Assembly (NCBI GenBank): GCA_028564705.1
Contig: JAPXFQ010000828.1
Location: 406,554 to 470,553, forward strand
Source of the DNA: Apricaphanius iberus
Lineage: Eukaryota; Chordata; Actinopteri; Cyprinodontiformes; Aphaniidae
Reading direction: 5' to 3'
Length of the DNA stretch: 64,000 bases
Positions 57,420 through 64,000 of the stretch are shown in pieces. Numbering within the stretch: the stretch's first letter is position 1; each line of letters begins with the position of its first letter. The position numbers were made by a program, and so were the translations under genes. Below the pieces are notes generated by a model, which was not told the origin of the DNA, did no database searches, and was given only the letters and a program-made list of their open reading frames with translations.

Positions 57420-60400
57420 ATTCCCTCTTTCAATCTTTTTATTAAAATAGATTGATATCTCCTCTGTACGTAAGTGTTTAGAACTTAAGATCAAAACCTG
57501 TAAAGCATTTTGAAAATGCAAGAAATCAAATCCAAGAAATTTCATCAGTTTAAAAACATGAAGTATTTCAGACTAAAATTCAAAACACAAACTATTAAAG
57601 TACCTTTTTTAACCTTAACTCCCATTAAAAAATGTAAATCTGTTAATCATAGATTCACCCTCTTTTGGCATTAACCAAAAAAAAAATTTATTTTAACAAT
57701 TCCCACAAACTAAATTCAAAAACCCACAATGTATAAGAATGTCTTACATGTGAAGAGATAATTAAATCTGACTTGATACATGTTAATACTGTGGAAGAAG
57801 CTCAGAAAATCCATGAACATGAACATAGACATTATTACTATATTATATTCTGAAAGAAATCAAACTTAAAGTGTTAAGAAACCTGTGAAATAGAAGGTAT
57901 TAAGAACCCTTTTAGGCAGTGTTACGACTCTTCACTTGTGAATAAAATAGTTAATCAAATAGTTAAACAACCTGTAAAATGCAAAAAATTATTAATAAAT
58001 GTTCAGTCTTTATATTTGTATTCTGATCCTCTTTCTTCACTCTCATTTTATCCCCCTCAGTGGCTCCTGGCAGCTGGAGAGCGATATACAGAGCTGATCA
58101 GTGTGGAGGGCTCCTATTTTTTTTTAGTGTTCCAGTTTTTACTCCCATATTTGCAGATAACCACTCTCTGAAATGCCAATTACTTCATTAATTGAGCATT
58201 TCCCCCAATATACACAAATGCACAGACAGGCCCCGCTTCCCATAGCTTAGCCCACCGATGTGGGCTGGTCAAAACCTTCTCGATCCTCCTTAGGCAGAAT
58301 CCTGCCGCTCCTCGACCAGGCTCGTCGTTTCCGTGAAGCTGCATTCAGTCCATGTCTATAAAAGAACTGTCTTTTCCAAATCAAATCACAATCAGATGAT
58401 TACAATAATAATCCCTCTTTAATGGTAAATTACTCCCGTAATTGACCATTCCCAAACACAGCCAATCCATTCAGGTGCAGGAAGATGCGATCTGATGCCA
58501 TTAAGAAGACCTGGTATGGAATCAAATGATTAATTTAACATTTACTCATTATTTCTAAATTCTTCCTTACAGCTTAATAAAACCCATAGCATGTGTCATA
58601 ATAGCCAGAAATATATCCCATAAGTACGCAAAACTAACTTAGTTAGCCTGAGTTTTTCACACCTTAGCTGTCAGACCCTGTAAATTTTCCAAGTATAAAT
58701 TAACAAAAATAAACCTATAAATTTAAAGTGTCCAATTTATCTTCTTTCTCCAAACCTGAGCATGGGAGCAGAGCCAGGTTTTCCCCTCCAGCACCGACAG
58801 GCCTGTCCTACTGGGGCAGCAGCTCTGTGCTCTCCCCATTCTCCTCAGTGCCTGCTGTGGATAAAGCCAAGAACGTTTGTTAATCTCAGCAAATTGTCTC
58901 CTGCATTGTTGTGAAAGGCAGTTATGACAAGTTTCCACAGATAAGTAGACCAGACATTTCATCCAGTCCACACAAGCCTTTGGAGTGCGTCAACAATGGA
59001 GAAACAGCCATTCACGTCCCATGCCCTGATTTGGCAAATCAATATAATGTTATTTAGTTTTAGCAAACATGTCCAAACTTGGCAAATCTATGGTCTGATC
59101 ACAAATACAATCAAAAGTATAGAAAAACGCAGGTTAACCTCTATCAGTCAGTCTTACCCACTCTGCAAATTCTTCCATCATCCCCATAACTTCCTTCCTG
59201 GGCAATACATTTCAGTGTCAGCAGTCTCCAATTCCTTGAGGTGAGAAAAATATCTTAAAATTAATCAGTAAGATCAGTAGGCTCTATCTTGATGTCCTGC
59301 AAAATATGGTGTCTGAAAGCAAACATAACTCTTATGTCATAATGTCGATTCCTCAGATATAAACTGCATTGATACCATTCACTAATTCTTTTCTTCAAAG
59401 TTTAGTGGTCTGTTCCCAAAGTAAATAGATAACTAAAATAAAATTAAAAAACAAAAAGGCTGGATTTTTCTGTTAGATATTGCTAAAACACCACTAAAAC
59501 ATTGTGATAACAAAAATAAAGGCAATAACCATCTGCAAAGGTTCTATCCCTTTTTTTTTTCTGTCTTACAAAAAGTCGCTATGGAAAAGTGGCTCTCCTG
59601 GTTTCGCTTCACTGAGGTTGAGACGAATAGCTCATATTGAACTAAACCCCTTTGTAATCAGACTTAACACCACTTTTCCCCGACTCTGTCCCTTTAATCA
59701 ATTAATAATTTCTGCTAATATAAGTATGCTACTTACATTGAGATAACTGTTGTTGATGTTGAAAAAGGTTAAAAACATTAAATGTTTAAAACAAAACCAG
59801 AGAACAGTACTCACTGATAACACAACATAGTTTACAAAAACAGTCTTCAGTTTGCTATACTTCAAAGTCTATCTATATTTCTAAAGAAAAATCCAAGATT
59901 TAAATCACTGACAAAACAACTTCCCTATAAATATTTGCCAAACCTAAATTATATATTTTTTTAACACAATCCAATATCCATTCAAAGTACTTTTGCTTAT
60001 ATGATTCCTCTTTAAACAAACCCAAATGTGCTCACTTGCCCAAATATTCTTGATTGTAAACAATGAAAACATTTCATACTTCAAAAACATCTGTCCGATT
60101 CTGTGAAGGGAACTGAACATAGTCAAAGTGATTTTTGCAACTAAAACTCCTCTTAAATTTTCGTAGGATACACAATAGTCTAATTCCCCTCAGCAGTCAA
60201 ACAAAACAAAACAAAAACATTCAATAAAAGAGGTTCAAGAGATGAGATTTCTCTAAACAAAAACTAGTCGCAATAAAATAAAAAATAAAAACCAGCATTT
60301 TTCTTTTCAGTATCCCCCTTTTCCTCTCAGGCTTCTTTTTTATTTTATTTTCTCCAATGATAAACACCAAATTAAATTGAAGCTTCTAGAGAGTTCAAAT

Positions 60401-63400
60401 ACATTACCACTGAATCATGTTTTCTTTAATCCAGCTTCCCAAATTAACATTTTCCAAAGTTCTAATTAATAAACAGACCGCAGTTCAGAAATCTGGGTCA
60501 TAATCCAAATCAATACAAATATATAAATTTTGAGAGAGAAAGAGGAAAAAACAAAAAACAAGAAAAAATAAAGAAAATAAAATAAAAAAATCTAAATAAA
60601 TTGTCAGTTACAGAGTCCCCACTAATCAAATGATATATTATGCCATTATTCTAGGATCAGATCTATTCCAAAATGTTTTAGGACCTGTAAATTTACTCTC
60701 AGCATCAAATAAACTAGCTTAATCTTAAATTTCAAAACCAAAACCGATTCTTATTTGTCAAAACAAAATGTGCATTCAAATATATGGTAAAAATTATTTC
60801 AATGTAGCTGGTCCAATCACATTTTGCCTCTACACCATCAGAATAAATGAATTTAGAATTTACTTCTTACTTCCAAATTAAACCATCATTTCGATCACCT
60901 CTGATATTCATTATTTGTTCTTAAATAAATCTACCAAAGACTTTAATTGTTACTTTCAATCCTTAGACCAATTCCAAATGTATCCCCAGTCTGTTAAAAA
61001 ACAAACTGATTACTTAAAGATGACTCTGTGTTTTACTGTTTTCTTTTTTTCAAACTCAAACATTCAAATCCCACTAGTTTATAAAATATCACTATGATAA
61101 GTGTTGTTTTGCATGGTAAAAACATTCAATTTATAACGGAATTGAAATGTACTGGGTTACTTCTTGAGCCCCAGTTGAATTTTGATAACTCCAATAAGCA
61201 TTTTTGTCCAGAAAATCCTTAAGAATGTTCAATTGTGTAAATAATTTTAACACCAGTCTCCTTTAGGTCATTTATTCAGAGACTAAGCTATATTCCTAAA
61301 GTCTATAGAGCCATCAGAAATAAGCCAAACATAATTTTAGCATAAATGATACTTATTTAAATCACAGACTCATTTTCTGTACCATTCAACACGGTGCTTA
61401 TGAAAATAATTTAAACCAGTTTGTTGCTTTCCAATTAATACCGTTTGCTTTTCGTTAAATTCTTATAATTACTACTTATAGCTTTATCTTTATTTAGGCC
61501 AACTTAACAACTCCTGCTTAGATCAATCAAAAAAGCAAAAAATCCACCTATTTAAAGATTCCAAAAATGCATCTTTTATTTTGACTATAAACGCCCCTCT
61601 TTTTAATTTTAAAGATGAAATCAAAAATTAAAACTACACCAAGTCAGAATCGACTCATGAGTAACTGTTCTTAGTCATTTGCGTTTAATTGTAACATGCA
61701 TAATTATCCCAAATAAATTTACATGCTATCCTCATAGTCTCGCTCTCCTCGTAAAACCAGTTAACCAAATTCAGCATGTACTTCTTAATCTTTAATCTCC
61801 GTACCCTAACAGTTCAGTTAAACATGAAACACCTTAAAAAATTGCCCTTCGTAGAAATGTGCTAAACCATTGCCGAAAGGGAGTAGCAACCAAAAGTTAT
61901 CTGAGCAGTTATCTCGAGGCCGTTTTACATCCTAACAACCCAAATTTAACAAAACCCAAATTCGTTTAAGTCTTAACAAGGCAATCGTCTGCAGGAGTCT
62001 GTAATCACTTTCTATCCAAAATCAACTTTTAGCTTGCAACACATAGAACACGCAGTTAGCCACCACCGCTAACTTAGCATAGCAGCCTAGCTCCACGTGC
62101 TACCGTTAGCTTTCTTTGTGAAACGAAAGCTAAAACAGTACAAAACGTACGGCGAAAACACTCCAGAAAATCGCAACACACACTTTATAAAGATGGCTTA
62201 CCGCAATACCAGGACTTAATCCGCACAATTTATACCACTTTACCAAACTTTAATTCGGCACGAACAAAAACAATCTCCTGTTCGTCCACGCGGACTGAAA
62301 CATATGTCCCCAATTTCAGCCGTCCCGCACAGCAAACACCGATTCAACTACGTCCGTTACAGCCCAAAACCATTAACAAAAAACACAGCATTATAAGCGG
62401 TGGCTTTTAGACCTAATTAATTATTTTATCGCGGAGGTTTCAGACCAGGCTGTTACAAGTTTCGTAGTCCGCTTTGAGAAATTTCCTGGCGCCGGCTTCC
62501 AGAAAACCCCTCAAAAGACTCGAACAGATGGCAGAAAACCGCCTATAACCACTAATTTATTTATCAAAACATATAGTCAAAACTGTTTGTTGTTATCCAT
62601 ACTATCAAGCAAAAAACTCACACAGTATTAGCTCCGCCATAGCACCTAGCTTAGGGCGGCCGCTCTGATGTCCTGTTGTAAATGTTCACAACTAATTCTT
62701 ATAGATATTTAATTTCAGTTATCCATCATATTCAGTTATATATTCATTTATCTATTTTAATTTATTTATTATACTCGAGTTCATTATTTATACTATAACA
62801 TTTTAACACAAACGCAACATCACCAGCACTTCTCGCCAAGCGCCTGCGTAAAAAAACATCTCACACACACACAGTAATACACCCTTGTACAAGCAGAATT
62901 TAAAACACTAACCTCGTCGGAGCTCACCAAAAAACCAATGCCGGACCATTAACACAATTCCCGTTCGTGGTGCTCAGCCACGCGTCTGGAAGTAACGCAG
63001 CCACTCTCCCAAGTAATCCGATAGACTTAACAGAGGGCGACCCAGGCTCTTCTGTAATCTTTATTCGATTGCCAGCCTGGGAGCTCCAAAATAGCGTCCT
63101 ATTCTGGGCAGGGTGGCCAACCCGTCGAGTTCCGATCCGCACTTGTGGCTCCGATTTGAGTCGTTGAAGATATCGGTCCGTCTGCTCCATTGTCCTCTCC
63201 GTCCCCCCCGGAGAAAAGAGTAAGAAACTCCATCTCCCAGCAGGCACCGGTGTCTCTCTGCGGAGCACAAAGCAGTCGCAGTCCTGCTCAGAAGAGAGAC
63301 ACAGACCTCAGAGCAGCTTCAACACTCCGGGCATGCAATAGTGAATCTGCTCAAAACAAAAAACATATTTAACTTGCATGACAACATTACCCAATGTTAG

Positions 63401-63513
63401 ATTAACCAATCAATAGAATTAAAAAACTACGCAACTCTGCGCAAATTGTCAATAGAGCAAATACATGTCCGTTTATTAACTTAAAAAATAACTGGATTTT
63501 GGTCCAAAACACT
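57420..63513 (-). other. Interior of the LTR element
   Basis: AT-rich, A-biased on the + strand, with short frames only. Around 62040-62680 the sequence becomes CG-richer with GCTAAC/TTAGC motifs, and a donor-like CCTGGTATTGCG/GTAAGC reads on the - strand near 62200; this may be an acquired host promoter/first-exon region or a spliced leader. The 114-codon frame at 62924-63268 (-) has no family signature. Confidence 0.5.
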
Positions 63514-63531
63514 GCACAGTCGAGGTCACCA
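63514..63531 (-). promoter_or_regulatory. Primer-binding site, tRNA-Trp type
   Basis: On the - strand TGGTGACCTCGACTGTGC follows the LTR end after three bases. The first 13 bases match TGGTGACCCCGAC, the tRNA-Trp-complementary site known from avian retroviruses, with one change; the rest differs. Confidence 0.6.
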
Positions 63532-63534
63532 TCT

Positions 63535-64000
63535 TGTTGAATTAAATAATTATCCTAAGTAATTCAATGCATGTTCAAGCAGAGACAAAATGGAGCCAAT
63601 TTCCAGTTTAACATTTATTTTGAACAGATTAACAAATTGCAGTTTTACAGAGGAATTTTGCCCCCGTCGTTCCTCTGTGGTCCAGATTTAAAGAAATCTG
63701 AACAATTAACTGATCTTTATTTCACAGCTTTATAGACAACCGGGCCTCTAGGCGTTTCTAATCTCTCCAATCAGAACATTTTCATACAGTGTCTTAGCTC
63801 TTATTGGCTGTCAGAAAATTATACAGTCATATGGGTGAGACGTTTTTTTCTTAAAAGCTCATTCTGAATTTATGGTTTTATTGCAACACCCCAACTCTAC
63901 AGACATCCTGTTTTTTACAGCTTGCAATAAAACTCACCCCAGAGTTTTATGACTTAAAAGCTTACCTGCATAAACAATAGTGTCAGACCCATTTTTACAA
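63535..64000 (-). repeat. LTR copy C (5' LTR), cut by window end
   Basis: 466 bp visible, nearly identical to copy A over their common length and matching B past CTTACCTGCATAAACAATAG. The LTR would end about 75-90 bp beyond the window. Confidence 0.85.

Larger units (their letters stand above)
56862..64000 (-). mobile_element. Large LTR element without recognisable gag/pol, runs off the window
   Basis: Read on the - strand: 5' LTR (copy C, from beyond 64000 to 63535), AGA spacer, primer-binding site near 63514-63531, about 6.1 kb interior, purine-rich AAAGAGGGAAT at 57420-57430, and a 558-bp 3' LTR (copy B, 57419-56862) with TG...CA ends. No RT, integrase, protease or capsid motif was seen on either strand; the longest - strand frame near the PBS has 114 codons. 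This fits a large retrotransposon derivative (LARD-like) or one that lost its genes. The PBS resembles the tRNA-Trp type. Confidence 0.75.

Noticed and set aside
62924..63268. 114-codon frame next to the primer-binding site as a possible gag
   Set aside because: No matrix, capsid or zinc-knuckle signature; left as an unidentified frame.
1..64000. CRISPR arrays, bacterial operons, rRNA or tRNA genes
   Set aside because: None present; the tandem arrays are minisatellites and gene structure is eukaryotic.

Overview
The window is animal nuclear DNA, most likely from a teleost fish. Genes are split into short exons with GT/AG introns. The transposon mix is typical of fish: Tc1-like elements, hAT and Kolobok-type MITEs, L2-like LINEs, a Polinton/adintovirus remnant and several LTR elements. 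I cannot name the species.

Host genes. Two paralogous adhesion G-protein-coupled receptors of the ADGRG (GPR56/GPR97/GPR114-like) type lie head to tail on the + strand. Gene 1 (exons 1318-19317) enters from the left without its 5' exons; its last part of the GAIN domain, the GPS and all seven membrane segments are present. Gene 2 (29254-47784) appears complete: 13 coding exons join without a frame break into 532 codons plus stop, from signal peptide to C-tail. The nine exons shared by the two genes have matching phases and nearly matching lengths (126, 46, 95/89, 149/116, 269, 94/97, 130, 157, 77/95 nt), so they arose by tandem duplication. I found no other convincing host gene.

Layout. 1-1317: repeat-like DNA and intron. 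1318-1885: gene 1 GAIN/GPS exons. 1886-12102: a 10 kb intron holding a ~4.6 kb Polinton/adintovirus-like element with 0.29 kb terminal inverted repeats (itself hit by an L2 LINE), a Tc1 relic, a Kolobok-type THAP exon, a 1.5 kb degenerate minisatellite, and a Tc1 relic split by a hAT-like MITE. 12103-19317: gene 1 7TM exons; the long intron before TM6 carries a Kolobok MITE and a Tc1 relic interrupted by an L2 3' end. 19318-29253: intergenic, with dispersed repeats, an ACTAGT minisatellite and a second Kolobok-type element. 29254-47784: gene 2; its introns hold an L2 LINE interrupted by a Harbinger MITE, an ERV LTR/PBS fragment, a hAT nested in a hAT, and a Tc1 element containing a 3.4 kb foldback element, which holds a repeat, which holds a hAT MITE. 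47785-64000: gene-poor, with a clean 533-bp hAT element, MITEs, a Tc1 relic, and a >7.1 kb LTR element on the - strand with no recognisable gag or pol.

The two receptors are the functional content; nearly everything else is layered mobile DNA. The points most worth a second look are the foldback element with exon-like arms (38123-41507), the PolB exonuclease remnant broken by one in-frame stop (3479-4404), and the LTR element whose outer LTR matches the third LTR copy better than the copy beside its own polypurine tract (56423-64000).
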